A stretch of 64,000 bases of DNA from Vibrio sp. 10N.286.49.B1 (GCF_002873335.1 NZ_MCUW01000014.1:1-64000), one strand, 5' to 3'. Positions 51,581 to 61,069 are shown, counted from the stretch's first letter. Made by a program: numbers and translations. The notes: generated from the letters alone by a model not told the origin.

Positions 51581-52372
51581 ATGAAAGTTGAATGGTTATT
51601 TGAGCAACTGTGGCAAGATTATACGACGCGCCTGTGTCCATCCGCCGCGAAAATTCAGGGGTTGCTGAAGGAGCAAGAAGCACTGATTAATGATCACATT
51701 GCCTTGCGCACCTTTAATCTCGACCCTGTTGGTATTGAGACATTGGCCAAGCCTTTTCTTGAGCTTGGTTACCAGCAAGGAGGCGAGTATGAATTCAAAG
51801 CTAAAAAGCTGTCAGCCATTCATTTAGAGCATGCAGACAACACGTTACCTAAGGTTTTTATTAGCGAACTGTGTGTGGAGCAGTGCTCACCCGAGCTACA
51901 GGCCATTGTGACCAAGCTGGTGGATCAAGTTGATAGTGCGGCCGTATCGTCGGCAGATTTTCTGTTTGGTGGGCGTCTGTGGACGTTGAGCAGCGAAGAT
52001 TATCAAACACTGGCGCAAGAAAGTGAGTATGCCTCTTGGCTTGCCGCTCATGGTTATGGTGCAAATCACTTTACCGTGAGTGTGAATCAGTTGCAGCGCT
52101 TTGAAGACGTCGTGGCTGTGAATCATTATTTGCGCCAGGCCGGTTTTGAGATCAATGAATCAGGTGGTGAGGTCAAGGGATCACCTGAGGTGTTGCTGGA
52201 GCAATCATCGACCATGGCTGACAAAGTATTGGTGTCGTTTTTAGGCGAAGAGAAGCGTGTGCCTGGAGGTTTTTATGAGTTTGCTAAGCGCTATAAAATG
52301 AATGATAACACCTACTATCAAGGGTTTGTGGCAGCGTCTGCGGATAAAATTTTTGAGAGTACCCATCAATAA
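51581..52372 (+). CDS. DUF1338 family protein (HglS-like, predicted non-haem iron enzyme)
   Basis: 263 residues. The DUF1338 fold is a vicinal-oxygen-chelate-like barrel; the characterised member HglS is an Fe(II) 2-oxoadipate dioxygenase/decarboxylase. This copy keeps the likely metal and substrate residues: H39 and R43 in NDHIALRTF, H163 in ANHFTV and E233 in GFYEF. It is only about half the HglS length. It starts 10 nt after astD with GGAG upstream, so it belongs to the argD-astA-astD unit and presumably acts on an arginine-derived acid. Substrate unknown. Confidence 0.85.
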   Translation: MKVEWLFEQLWQDYTTRLCPSAAKIQGLLKEQEALINDHIALRTFNLDPVGIETLAKPFLELGYQQGGEYEFKAKKLSAIHLEHADNTLPKVFISELCVEQCSPELQAIVTKLVDQVDSAAVSSADFLFGGRLWTLSSEDYQTLAQESEYASWLAAHGYGANHFTVSVNQLQRFEDVVAVNHYLRQAGFEINESGGEVKGSPEVLLEQSSTMADKVLVSFLGEEKRVPGGFYEFAKRYKMNDNTYYQGFVAASADKIFESTHQ

Positions 52373-52393
52373 ATAGACTCACCCTTTCGCCAT

Positions 52394-52421
52394 AAAAAAA
52401 GCCACCTTGCGGTGGCTTTTT
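52394..52421. terminator. Bidirectional terminator, DUF1338 gene/crp
   Basis: AAAAGCCACC pairs with GGTGGCTTTT around TTGC (52397-52420), with A-run on one side and T-run on the other, between convergent genes. Confidence 0.9.
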
Positions 52422-52442
52422 AATTATTAGTAACGTTAGATA

Positions 52443-53075
52443 TTAACGCGTGCCGTAGACCACAATAGTCTTACCATGAGCAGAGATAAGGTTCTGCTCT
52501 TCCAGCATTTTAAGAATACGTCCTACTGTCTCACGAGAACAACCAACGATCTGGCCGATTTCTTGACGAGTAATTTTGATTTGCATGCCGTCAGGGTGCG
52601 TCATTGCGTCAGGTTGTTTTGCTAGGTTAAGTAGCGTCTGAGCAATACGACCAGTTACGTCAAGGAACGCAAGGTCACCAACTTTCTGGCTTGTCACTTG
52701 TAGGCGACTTGCCATCTGAGAAGATAAGCGCATGAGAATATCTGGGTTAACTTGGATAAGTTGACGGAATTTCTTGAAAGAAATCTCAGCCACTTCACAA
52801 GGTGATTTAGCTCGAACCCACGCTGTACGTTCTTGGTCTTCTTCAAATAGGCCTAGTTCACCGATGAAGTCACCTTGGTTAAGGTAAGACAAGATCATCT
52901 CTTTGCCTTCTTCATCTTTGATAAGTACTGCTACTGAACCTTTTACGATGTAGTAAAGTGTTTCAGCCTTCTCGCCCGCATGGATTAGCGTGCTTTTTGA
53001 AGGGTACTTGTGAATATGACAATGTGAAAGGAACCACTCTAGCGTTGGGTCGGTTTGAGGTTTACCTAGAACCAT
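52443..53075 (-). CDS. crp: cAMP receptor protein
   Basis: Global activator of carbon-source genes and, in Vibrio, of competence and biofilm control. cAMP-binding beta-roll with [20 protein letters not shown] (about 72-91), dimer helix, and C-terminal helix-turn-helix [18 protein letters not shown]. 210 residues, as in E. coli and V. cholerae. Transcribed alone, with a possible autoregulatory site upstream. Confidence 0.98.
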   Translation of the reverse strand: MVLGKPQTDPTLEWFLSHCHIHKYPSKSTLIHAGEKAETLYYIVKGSVAVLIKDEEGKEMILSYLNQGDFIGELGLFEEDQERTAWVRAKSPCEVAEISFKKFRQLIQVNPDILMRLSSQMASRLQVTSQKVGDLAFLDVTGRIAQTLLNLAKQPDAMTHPDGMQIKITRQEIGQIVGCSRETVGRILKMLEEQNLISAHGKTIVVYGTR

Positions 53076-53269
53076 ATTTCTTACTTCCTCTGCAGGGTAT
53101 GCTTGCTGCTTTCCATATATTATAGCAAGTCCATTGTGTTGAGACTCACTAGCATAAAAGCACTTTGAAGATGGCGCAAGCGATCTTCTGTTTCAAAGAA
53201 ATAGTATCCTTTTTTGCGCGGACTTTCTTGATTTTAATCGTGTCATCAGACCATTTTTCTATACAAAAC

Positions 53270-53285
53270 TGTGCACATGATCACG
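53270..53285. promoter_or_regulatory. Possible CRP site upstream of crp
   Basis: TGTGC-ACATGA-TCACG, 8 of 10 core bases, about 195 nt before the crp start. Autoregulation of crp is known in E. coli; this site is only a candidate. Confidence 0.42.
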
Positions 53286-53319
53286 GTATAAAAAATCATC
53301 TAAGTTTAGGCGCAAAAAA

Positions 53320-54189
53320 CTAACCTATTTTCCCTGTTTCTATTAGCTGCTGTAGTATAGGACGGACAATTAATTCCATCGCAAAACTCATTTTCCCGCC
53401 CGGTACGACGATGGTGTTATGACGTGACATAAAGGAACCGTCAATCATTGAGAGTAGATATGGGTAATCGACATTCTTAATGCCCCTTAAGCGAATGACG
53501 ACGAAACTCTCATCGAGACTTGGGATTCCCTTCGCATTAAGTGGGTTCGACGTATCAACGGTGGGGACGCGTTGGAAGTTGATATGAGTACGCGAAAATT
53601 GTGGTGTGATGTAGCTGAGATAGTCGTCCATTGACCGTACTATGGAATCGGTCACTGCTTCTCGAGAGTGTCCACGGTCACGTGTATCGCGAACAAATTT
53701 TTGGATCCACTCCAGGTTGACGATTGGAACCATGCCAATTAAGAGGTCAACGTGCTGAGCGGCATTAATGGCACCATCAACAACACCACCATGTAACCCT
53801 TCATAAAATAATACGTCAGAGTTTTGGGGTAAGTCTTGCCAAGGCGTGAAGGTGCCCGGCATTTGATTGTATGGGACCGCTTCGTCGAACGTATGTAGAT
53901 AGCGACGAAATTGGCCGACGCCATTTTGCCCGTAGTTTTTAAAAAAGGTTTCAAGTGCAGGAAAGTCATTGGCTTGAGGGCCAAAGTAACTGATGTGCTT
54001 ACCCTGTTCTTTTGCTTTGCGTATCTCGACATCCATCTCTGGGCGAGTAAAGCGATGGAAGCTATCGCCTTCGATAAACGCAGGTCTGATGTTCATCATG
54101 TTGAACATCTTGCGAAATGCTTCTGATGTTGTCGTTGTTCCAGCTCCTGAGGAGCCTGTCACCGCGATGATAGGGTGTTTCGCTGACAT
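53320..54189 (-). CDS. prkB: Phosphoribulokinase-like P-loop protein PrkB
   Basis: P-loop kinase of the phosphoribulokinase/uridine kinase group. ATP loop GSSGAGTTT (about 12-20), then FIEGDSFHRF and the base-containing YEGLHGG. 289 residues (E. coli PrkB 289). There is no RuBisCO context, so it is not a Calvin-cycle enzyme here; the physiological substrate in gammaproteobacteria is unknown. It sits next to crp, as in E. coli. AGGAAG precedes the ATG. Confidence 0.92.
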   Translation of the reverse strand: MSAKHPIIAVTGSSGAGTTTTSEAFRKMFNMMNIRPAFIEGDSFHRFTRPEMDVEIRKAKEQGKHISYFGPQANDFPALETFFKNYGQNGVGQFRRYLHTFDEAVPYNQMPGTFTPWQDLPQNSDVLFYEGLHGGVVDGAINAAQHVDLLIGMVPIVNLEWIQKFVRDTRDRGHSREAVTDSIVRSMDDYLSYITPQFSRTHINFQRVPTVDTSNPLNAKGIPSLDESFVVIRLRGIKNVDYPYLLSMIDGSFMSRHNTIVVPGGKMSFAMELIVRPILQQLIETGKIG

Positions 54190-54304
54190 AACACTTCCTG
54201 TGTATTTTTAGTATTCATATCCCGATAAGCTGGGAAATGTTGTTTATGTATGGTTTATCTTAATCTGGGCACGAGCTTATCATGAGCGATTCAATCTATA
54301 ATTG

Positions 54305-54358
54305 ACGGCAAACGTATCGTTAACGGTAAATATATAGTTAACGGTAAACGTATAGCTA
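54305..54358. repeat. 18-bp tandem triplicate upstream of prkB
   Basis: Three adjacent 18-mers: ACGGCAAACGTATCGTTA, ACGGTAAATATATAGTTA and ACGGTAAACGTATAGCTA. They differ at a few positions each. The array ends about 116 nt upstream of prkB and 64 nt past the yheU stop. Confidence 0.9.
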
Positions 54359-54421
54359 CCATCAACTATTTACTGATAAGCAGAGGCTTACTATAGCACC
54401 TCATAGCCAAAGGCGAGATAT

Positions 54422-54634
54422 TTACAACGAGTTACGCATCTTGATGTCGACCGTTTCGTGTAATTCAGAAAAGACAATGACGGCTTCTCCCGATTCTAGT
54501 TGGCTTCGTACATGTGCAAGTTTATCGGCTAGAGTGTATTCGCTTTCACCGTAATCGGTGCCTTCACGCAATACAAATTCTTGAATCAAATTATCGAGTG
54601 TTTCCGATGCGATCTGCTGCCATGGGATAATCAT
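54422..54634 (-). CDS. yheU: UPF0270 protein YheU
   Basis: 70-residue cytoplasmic protein of unknown function (E. coli YheU 72 aa). Recognised by [35 protein letters not shown] upstream. Position between yheT and prkB is the conserved one. Confidence 0.92.
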   Translation of the reverse strand: MIIPWQQIASETLDNLIQEFVLREGTDYGESEYTLADKLAHVRSQLESGEAVIVFSELHETVDIKMRNSL

Positions 54635-54690
54635 AAATACCTCTCTCTTCTATGATGGTGAGAGTATATCAGAGATGAGCCCGACAGGAG

Positions 54691-55677
54691 TTATTCAGCA
54701 AGGTGTCGATAATAACTTGGCAATACTTCTTCAAGCCAGAAAACGGGTTTGCGCCAGCTTCCAGATAAAAAGCCGACGTGCCCACCTTGTTCGAGTAAAC
54801 GATAGCTTAGATGAGGGGTCAGCTCATAATCAGGAATCACCTCATGATTCATAAATGGGTCGTCTTTGGCGTGGATAAACTGCGTAGGGATGACGATATC
54901 GTTCAAGCGTGGTAGTGCAGAACATCGTTGGTAATAGTCATCAGCGTCCTTAAAGCCATGAAGTGGCGCAGTAATTAAATCATCAAATTCATAAAGCCTT
55001 TTCATTTCTTTTATTCGAGCGGCGGTTAGCCCTAATGCCTCGCTGAGTAGGTGGGTTTTTAATAATGCATTTTTCTTCATCGAAGAGAGTAGGTAGCGTC
55101 GATATAGTTTGGAAAAACCTTGTTCAATGCGGCTAGAGCACGCTGCGAGGTCTAAGGGGGCAGAAACAATCGTCGCACTATCGAGCTTAGTATCCGTCTT
55201 ATAATGGGCGAGATAGTTAGTTAGCATATTGCCCCCAAGGGATATGCCTACGGCTACCTTTTTGGCATTTGGGTAGCGATGATCCAAAAGCTCAATGAAG
55301 TGTCTTGCATCCCCGATTTCACCAGAATGATAGGCCCGAGCCAGACGGTTTAGATTGGGACCACACCCTCTAAAGTGCATCATAACCGCGAGCCAGCCTT
55401 GTTTTGCGAAGGCGTGCATCAACCCATTGGCATACGGGCTGTTAAAGCAGCCTTCTAGTCCATGAAAGAGGACAAAGACCGGCTTATGCTTTGCCTTATC
55501 ACTGTGGGGATCTTCACTCCATGCCAGTTCAACAAAGTCACCGTCGGGGGTCTCAAGCGTTTCCCACACGGGGTCAAACAAGGAACGACGACGGATGAAT
55601 CGAGGTATCAAGGTTTGAATATGCGGGTTACCGAGCCCCTTGGCTGCGATAAAGGGTTGTAGTGTCGGTGTGTTCAT
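54691..55677 (-). CDS. yheT: YheT-family alpha/beta hydrolase
   Basis: Putative esterase. Oxyanion region FHGLEG, HFRGCG, nucleophile elbow GISLGGN, late Asp in HAKDDPFM and His in GGHVGF: an intact triad. 328 residues (E. coli 340). The ATG overlaps the stop of the MocR gene (ATGA), which suggests translational coupling to a gene that is not its neighbour in E. coli. Confidence 0.93.
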   Translation of the reverse strand: MNTPTLQPFIAAKGLGNPHIQTLIPRFIRRRSLFDPVWETLETPDGDFVELAWSEDPHSDKAKHKPVFVLFHGLEGCFNSPYANGLMHAFAKQGWLAVMMHFRGCGPNLNRLARAYHSGEIGDARHFIELLDHRYPNAKKVAVGISLGGNMLTNYLAHYKTDTKLDSATIVSAPLDLAACSSRIEQGFSKLYRRYLLSSMKKNALLKTHLLSEALGLTAARIKEMKRLYEFDDLITAPLHGFKDADDYYQRCSALPRLNDIVIPTQFIHAKDDPFMNHEVIPDYELTPHLSYRLLEQGGHVGFLSGSWRKPVFWLEEVLPSYYRHLAE

Positions 55678-57062
55678 AATGTGAATTCACTGATTGGGTT
55701 TGATAATAATAGTGTATTGAGCTTTTCTACGCCGCTCTCTAGTTGTTCGATCGTTTGAGGGGAGCTTAATGAAAGCCGAACCGCAGGAATGACCGTTCCG
55801 CCCGGAGGGGCAAACAACTCCCCAGACTTAACAATGACACCTAACTCTGCCGATTTTTGAACAAATTCACTGAGTCGCCACTGCTCTGGCAGGGTTAACC
55901 ACACATGAAAACCACCACTTTGGTAGCGCATGTCAAAAGCACCGAGAACGCGCTTAGTGATGGCCAGTCGCTGACTCATTTCATTATGAATGGCGGTGAT
56001 ATTGCGCTCTGCATCGCCAGATAGCAGCATTTCACAGGTGAGTGCAATCAGCAAAGGGCTGATCATCCAGCTGTGGTTCTGTAGAGACAGAACAAGCTGT
56101 GGGTACAGTTTTTCTGGCGCACTGAGATAGCCGACACGTAATCCAGGTGCTAAGCATTTTGAAAAAGCGCCAATATAAATGACGGTTTCTGGTGCCGAGT
56201 TTACGAGTGGTGCTGGGGGCGAGTCGAGCAACAAGCCGTTAATGTCATCCTCAATGATATAGACATTGTTGGCTTGGCATAGTGCGATGATAGCCTGGCG
56301 CCTTGCGGGTGACATGATAGCAGTGGTTGGATTTTGCAGTGTGGGTGTGAGGTATAAAAAGCGCGGAGAATAGCGCTTGCAGCATACCTCGAGCGACTCT
56401 GGTGTGATCCCTTCATCGTCCATTTCAACCCCTTTTAATGTGAGCTGATTTTGCCTGGCAAGTGAGATGACACCGGGGTAGGTATATTGCTCCACCAGCA
56501 CTGTATCACCCGGACGAGTAAAGGTATCAAGGACCATCTGAATGGCGTGTTGAGCCCCCGAGCTAAACAGCAGCTTGTTGACATCGAGAAGGATGCCTTG
56601 TTCTTTCAACCAGTTTGCCACGATAGAGCGATGAGCATCCAAACCAGTTGGCGGTTGGTAAATCATCAGTTGATTGAGGTGCTGCGAAGATTGTCCTATA
56701 CGCTGCATGGCCTGCTTGAGCATGTCGCTGCGATCGAGTCGCGGTGGAATGTTGTAGCTAAAGTTGCACTCGTTTGAGTGTTCTGGGAGCTCTTCAAACA
56801 ACCAGCTCGGCTTCTCATTGTCGGTGACATACGTTCCCGCTCCAACTCGTGCTTCGACAAGCCCGCGACGCTCAACCTCTGCGTAAGCGCGAGTAATGGT
56901 ACCCACGGTGACGGAGAGCTGATCGGCTAGCCAGCGATGGGTGGGCAGCTTTTCATTGCTCGAGAGTGTGCCATTGTTGATTTGATCGCTGATCTGATCA
57001 GCAATCTGTTTATAGATCGGCATCGGATCTTGTTTGGTTACACGAATACTTGAGATTGTCAT
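55674..57062 (-). CDS. MocR-type (GntR/aminotransferase) transcriptional regulator
   Basis: N-terminal GntR winged helix (about 12-78, LPTHRWLADQLSVTVGTITRAY), linker, then a fold-type I aminotransferase domain that binds PLP as sensor: LQNPT with N244, ED at 271-272, and Schiff-base K302 in GAFSKCLAPGLRVGY. 462 residues. Divergent from a LysE exporter with a palindrome between, so it likely controls that exporter in response to an amino acid or PLP adduct. Effector unknown. Confidence 0.92.
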   Translation of the reverse strand: MTISSIRVTKQDPMPIYKQIADQISDQINNGTLSSNEKLPTHRWLADQLSVTVGTITRAYAEVERRGLVEARVGAGTYVTDNEKPSWLFEELPEHSNECNFSYNIPPRLDRSDMLKQAMQRIGQSSQHLNQLMIYQPPTGLDAHRSIVANWLKEQGILLDVNKLLFSSGAQHAIQMVLDTFTRPGDTVLVEQYTYPGVISLARQNQLTLKGVEMDDEGITPESLEVCCKRYSPRFLYLTPTLQNPTTAIMSPARRQAIIALCQANNVYIIEDDINGLLLDSPPAPLVNSAPETVIYIGAFSKCLAPGLRVGYLSAPEKLYPQLVLSLQNHSWMISPLLIALTCEMLLSGDAERNITAIHNEMSQRLAITKRVLGAFDMRYQSGGFHVWLTLPEQWRLSEFVQKSAELGVIVKSGELFAPPGGTVIPAVRLSLSSPQTIEQLESGVEKLNTLLLSNPISEFTL

Positions 57063-57150
57063 GGTGACAATAAACCTTTTGCGTCAAGTTTAATCCATTG
57101 TTATGGTTATTTTGTCGGCAATTTATCATTTATGCAACCATAAATGGCAG

Positions 57151-57166
57151 ATTGTATCGATACAAT
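57151..57166. promoter_or_regulatory. Probable operator of the MocR-LysE pair
   Basis: A perfect 16-bp palindrome, ATTGTATCGATACAAT, 26 nt before the exporter start. An 8-bp inverted repeat TTATGGTT/AACCATAA (57101-57108, 57136-57143) lies next to it. GntR-domain regulators bind such sites. Confidence 0.68.
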
Positions 57167-57191
57167 TTAGCTATTGGATTAAGGAAGCAGC

Positions 57192-57788
57192 ATGGAATGG
57201 TCGTTTATAATGTCAGTCGCTTTGTTTGCGATTGTCATGACAGGTACGCCAGGGCCTAACAATGTGATGTTAACGGCGTCGGGTGCCAATTTTGGCTATG
57301 TTAAAACGTTGCCACATTGTCTGGGTATCGGGCTTGGCTTGATCAGTTTGATTCTGATTAATGGCGCAGGGTTAGGGGTGATCTTTATCAATTACCCTGT
57401 GGTTCAGACGTTACTCAAATGGCTGGGTAGCGGTTATTTACTGTATTTAGCGTGGCGGATACTATCGGCTGGGATCAGCACTTCGTCGCAAGATGATCAA
57501 GCAAAACCGATGACATGCGTTCAAGCGGTCTTATTTCAGTATTTAAATCCTAAAGCATGGCTGATGTCGATCACTGCGGTGAGTTCATTTGCGCTTTCCG
57601 GTGAGAGTTATTGGTTCTCACTTGGGGCGATCTGTTTGATCTTCTTATTGATTCAAGTCCAAACGTCTTCTGTTTGGATCGGCTTTGGCACGATAATTCG
57701 CCGCTACTTATCGACACCGATAGCTTGGAAGCGCTTTAATTCGAGCATGGCTATGCTGACAGCATCGTGTGTCTTATTTATCTGGTAA
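57192..57788 (+). CDS. LysE/RhtB-family amino-acid exporter
   Basis: Inner-membrane exporter with about six spans. The family signature TPGPNN is near residue 19, and QYLNPKAW marks the central loop. 198 residues. AAGGAAG precedes the ATG. Divergent pairing with a MocR regulator is common in this family. Substrate cannot be read from the sequence. Confidence 0.9.
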   Translation: MEWSFIMSVALFAIVMTGTPGPNNVMLTASGANFGYVKTLPHCLGIGLGLISLILINGAGLGVIFINYPVVQTLLKWLGSGYLLYLAWRILSAGISTSSQDDQAKPMTCVQAVLFQYLNPKAWLMSITAVSSFALSGESYWFSLGAICLIFLLIQVQTSSVWIGFGTIIRRYLSTPIAWKRFNSSMAMLTASCVLFIW

Positions 57789-57910
57789 TGTCGGCTTGTC
57801 TGACAGAGGTCGGAGTCGTTAACGTACGAGAATAAAAACGAGTGTGATGCGAGCGACTATTCATCGTAGTCGGCCGGAAAGCTAGTACGTGTGAGTGATT
57901 TATATGTCGA

Positions 57911-58390
57911 TTATTGACGAGAGGGAAAGAAGGTCGCGAAAGGTTTGGCAAATACACGACCAAGGTGATCCGCACCAAGTTGCTGGCAGTATTTAGTGAC
58001 GAGCAGCGCCCCTGTGTTGGTGGTGATGTGGCGTGCATTGATGCAGTCGACCAGATCAGATTGCTGCTGCTTTTCTAGGCTAAGTTCAAACTCTAAGGCC
58101 TCGCGGTACAGGCTGTCGTTGATGTTGTTTTTGAGCTGCCGCCTGAGGTGGCGAAAATGGTGGAGAAGCTGCTCAGTGCGTCCCAAGCAACCCTGTATTA
58201 AATGCCAATCTTCAGCAGAGAAATGACAGTGCTGCTCGTCTAACCATTTGAGCGCGAGCAGCAGGTTTACGTTGCCATGATAGTGGTTCTGAATCGCAAG
58301 ACACGCCTCTTTAACTTCTCGCACACCATAGTATTGCAGGCTGAATTGCCATAGGTGTTCGAGGGTCAGTGGCGCGTGCTCATTACTCAT
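57911..58390 (-). CDS. TIGR02444 family protein
   Basis: 159-residue, mostly helical cytoplasmic protein of unknown function, recognised by LWQFSLQYYGVREVKEACLAIQNHYHGNVNLLL. The start overlaps the yheS stop (ATGA), so it is translated with yheS. Such proteins usually sit next to yheS in Vibrio and Pseudomonas. Confidence 0.88.
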   Translation of the reverse strand: MSNEHAPLTLEHLWQFSLQYYGVREVKEACLAIQNHYHGNVNLLLALKWLDEQHCHFSAEDWHLIQGCLGRTEQLLHHFRHLRRQLKNNINDSLYREALEFELSLEKQQQSDLVDCINARHITTNTGALLVTKYCQQLGADHLGRVFAKPFATFFPSRQ

Positions 58391-60309
58391 GATTCATTGA
58401 TTTCCTGTTCCATGTTTTCTAGCTCTTCATGCAGCCCCATCCACTCCATCTCTACGTCTTCGAGTGTCGATTTACTCGTTGATTGTTGGGCAAGGACTTT
58501 AGTCAGTTTAGCTTTGTTTTCCGCTTCATACAGTGAGGTATCAGATAATTGTGTTTCTGCTTCACTGAGGAGTGTATTTAGCTTATCCATTTGCTTTTCG
58601 AGTTTATCAATGGTTTTGCGTATTGGCGCTGTCAGCTTTCTGAATTCAGCCTCTTTGCGTTTTTGCTCTTTTTTTGCGGCCGCACTGTTTGTCGACGCTT
58701 TGCTCGGCTCGCTGGCTTGCGCTTCTTTACGCTCAAGCTTTTGCTGTTCTGTTAGCCATTTGTAGTAGTCCGTTAGATCGCCATCAAAAGGGGCAACCTG
58801 GCGGTCATGAACAAGATAAAGGTCGTCAGTGGTTGCACGCAGTAGGTAGCGGTCGTGACTGACAATGACCATCGCCCCTTCAAAGGTTTGCAATGCAAAC
58901 GTGAGGGCCTGACGCATGTCTAAATCAAGGTGGTTGGTTGGTTCATCGAGTAGCAATAGGTTTGGCTTTTGCCATACCACTAACGCCAATACCAAGCGTG
59001 CCTTTTCACCACCTGAGAACGGCGCCACTTTATCCAGTGCTTTTTCACCCTGAAATCCAAAACTGCCCAAGTAATCACGGATCTGTTGCTCAGTCTGATT
59101 AGGGGCAATCTGCATCATGTGCTGCAGTGGCGTTTCTTCGGGATGGAGCGTTTCAAGCTGATGCTGTGCAAAGTAGCCAATCTTTACGCCCTGCGAGTAA
59201 GTGAAGTCCCCGCCCTTTGCCGCTAGCTCACCTGAGAGTAACTTGATGAGAGTGGATTTACCGGCACCGTTTCGTCCCAGTAAACCAATGCGACTGCCTG
59301 GAACGAGGTTGAGACGAATTTTTTCTAGGATCAGATTGTTGTCGTAGCCTGCTGAGACGTCATCCATCATCATGATTGGATTAGGCAAAGCGGCAGGCTC
59401 TCTGAATTCGAAGCTAAACGGATTATCAAGTTGAGCCGGTAGCACTTTCTCCATACGCTCCAGTGCTTTGATGCGGCTTTGCGCTTGGCGGGCTTTTGAG
59501 GCCTTGTAGCGGAAGCGGTCAATATAGCTTTGCATGTGCGACATCTGTTTCTTTTGTTTCTCAAACATCGCTTGCTGCAAGATCAATTTCTGCGCGCGTT
59601 GTTCTTCAAAAGAGGAGTAGTTGCCGGTGTATTCGTTGAGGGCTTGGTTTTCGACATGAACAATTCGGCTGACGATCGGATCAAGGAAGTCGCGATCGTG
59701 AGAGATCAGGATCAATGTCCCCGGATAGTTTTGTAGCCAGCGCTCTAACCACATGACAGCATCAAGATCCAAGTGGTTGGTTGGTTCATCGAGTAATAAT
59801 AGGTCTGAGCGACACAACAGGGCTTGGGCAAGGTTAAGACGCATACGCCAGCCCCCGGAGAATTGGGTCAAACTCCAGCTCATCTGTTCTTGGGTAAACC
59901 CTAAACCGTCAAGTAATTCAGCCGCTCTGGCTCGAATGCTGTAGCCGTTAATCACTTCTATTTTTCCATGCAGCTCTGCTACAAGGTTACCGTTATCTGC
60001 TTGCTCGGCCTTGAGAAGATCGTGCTCTAACCCTCGAAACTCGCGATCACCATCGATGACATATTCAATTGCGCTGCGATCAAGCGCAGGGGTTTCTTGG
60101 GCGACCCAGGCGAGTTCCCAATGTGATGGTTGATGAAAGGTACCCGCATCAATAGACAGTTCATCTTTAAGTAACGCAAATAATGTAGATTTGCCGCAGC
60201 CATTTTTTCCCACGAGACCAACTTTGTCTCCAGGGTGAATAGTGGCAGAGGCTTGATCGAGTAGAGGCTTTCCACCTCGAAGCAATTGAATGTCGGAAAA
60301 GGTGATCAT
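58387..60309 (-). CDS. yheS: ABC-F family ATPase YheS
   Basis: Soluble tandem ABC protein that acts at the ribosome rather than in transport. Walker A motifs GLVGKNGCGKST (about 33-44) and GLLGRNGAGKST, signatures SGGWRMRLNLAQAL and SGGEKARLVLAL, two LLLLDEPTNHLDLD motifs, the ABC-F linker (about 240-290) and a C-terminal coiled coil (about 560-635). 640 residues (E. coli 637). Confidence 0.96.
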   Translation of the reverse strand: MITFSDIQLLRGGKPLLDQASATIHPGDKVGLVGKNGCGKSTLFALLKDELSIDAGTFHQPSHWELAWVAQETPALDRSAIEYVIDGDREFRGLEHDLLKAEQADNGNLVAELHGKIEVINGYSIRARAAELLDGLGFTQEQMSWSLTQFSGGWRMRLNLAQALLCRSDLLLLDEPTNHLDLDAVMWLERWLQNYPGTLILISHDRDFLDPIVSRIVHVENQALNEYTGNYSSFEEQRAQKLILQQAMFEKQKKQMSHMQSYIDRFRYKASKARQAQSRIKALERMEKVLPAQLDNPFSFEFREPAALPNPIMMMDDVSAGYDNNLILEKIRLNLVPGSRIGLLGRNGAGKSTLIKLLSGELAAKGGDFTYSQGVKIGYFAQHQLETLHPEETPLQHMMQIAPNQTEQQIRDYLGSFGFQGEKALDKVAPFSGGEKARLVLALVVWQKPNLLLLDEPTNHLDLDMRQALTFALQTFEGAMVIVSHDRYLLRATTDDLYLVHDRQVAPFDGDLTDYYKWLTEQQKLERKEAQASEPSKASTNSAAAKKEQKRKEAEFRKLTAPIRKTIDKLEKQMDKLNTLLSEAETQLSDTSLYEAENKAKLTKVLAQQSTSKSTLEDVEMEWMGLHEELENMEQEINES

Positions 60310-60454
60310 AAGGCTATAACTAACGGTGAGTTTGAACTTTGGAATAGTAGGGGCAAAGTGGATAAATGTCGATCATTATCCGTTTTACGTTATGATGGAT
60401 CAAAGTTATAACAATTATCTTATTGCTAGGTACTACAAGGAACGATTTCAAGGC

Positions 60455-61069
60455 ATGACGTCTGCATTATTAAGTTCAGTTCCCTCTCCTAAAGTTCTGG
60501 TTATCTATGCCCATCCAGAGCCACAAAACTCGGTTGCCAATCAGGTAATGCTCAAGAAAATTCAGTCGCTCGATAATGTCACGTTACGTGATATCTATGC
60601 GCTTTATCCTGACTTTTTCATTGATGTAAATACTGAGCATCAATTGCTATTGGAACACGATGTGATTGTCTTTCAGCATCCGTTATATATGTATTCATGT
60701 CCTTCGTTACTAAAAGAATGGATTGATCGGGTATTAGGCAAAGGTTTTGCTTTTGGCGATGACTGTGCGTTAGAAGGTAAGTATTGGCGCAGCGTTATTA
60801 CTGCTGGCGGCAAAGAAGAAGCATTCAGCCAGACTGGCTACAACAAATACCCGCTTGAGCAGATACTGCAACCTTTCGAACTTTCTGCCGCCTTGTGCAA
60901 GATGCATTGGGTGGAGCCCCTTGTTTTGTATTGGTCACGACGTGTTGATGATATTGAACGCTATCAGCATGCCGAGCATTATCGGCAATGGCTGATGCAT
61001 CCATTGGATGATGAATGCATCCTTCCCAGCAACCTGAAGCAGGAGAGTGGCAATGGCGATGACCAGTGA
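60455..61069 (+). CDS. kefG: Kef ancillary quinone oxidoreductase KefG
   Basis: Flavodoxin-like protein needed for full activity of the KefB potassium efflux system. KVLVIYAHPEPQNS (flavin-binding start), FQHPLYMYSCPSLLKEWIDRV and GKYWRSVITAGG are typical. 204 residues from the ATG at 60455 (E. coli 184); the open frame continues 43 codons upstream but AAGG lies just before this ATG and similarity starts here. Overlaps kefB by 17 nt. Confidence 0.92.
   Translation: MTSALLSSVPSPKVLVIYAHPEPQNSVANQVMLKKIQSLDNVTLRDIYALYPDFFIDVNTEHQLLLEHDVIVFQHPLYMYSCPSLLKEWIDRVLGKGFAFGDDCALEGKYWRSVITAGGKEEAFSQTGYNKYPLEQILQPFELSAALCKMHWVEPLVLYWSRRVDDIERYQHAEHYRQWLMHPLDDECILPSNLKQESGNGDDQ

Noticed and set aside
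53320..54189. Calvin-cycle phosphoribulokinase
   Set aside because: No RuBisCO or other cycle genes; the protein is the PrkB type found next to crp in heterotrophic gammaproteobacteria.
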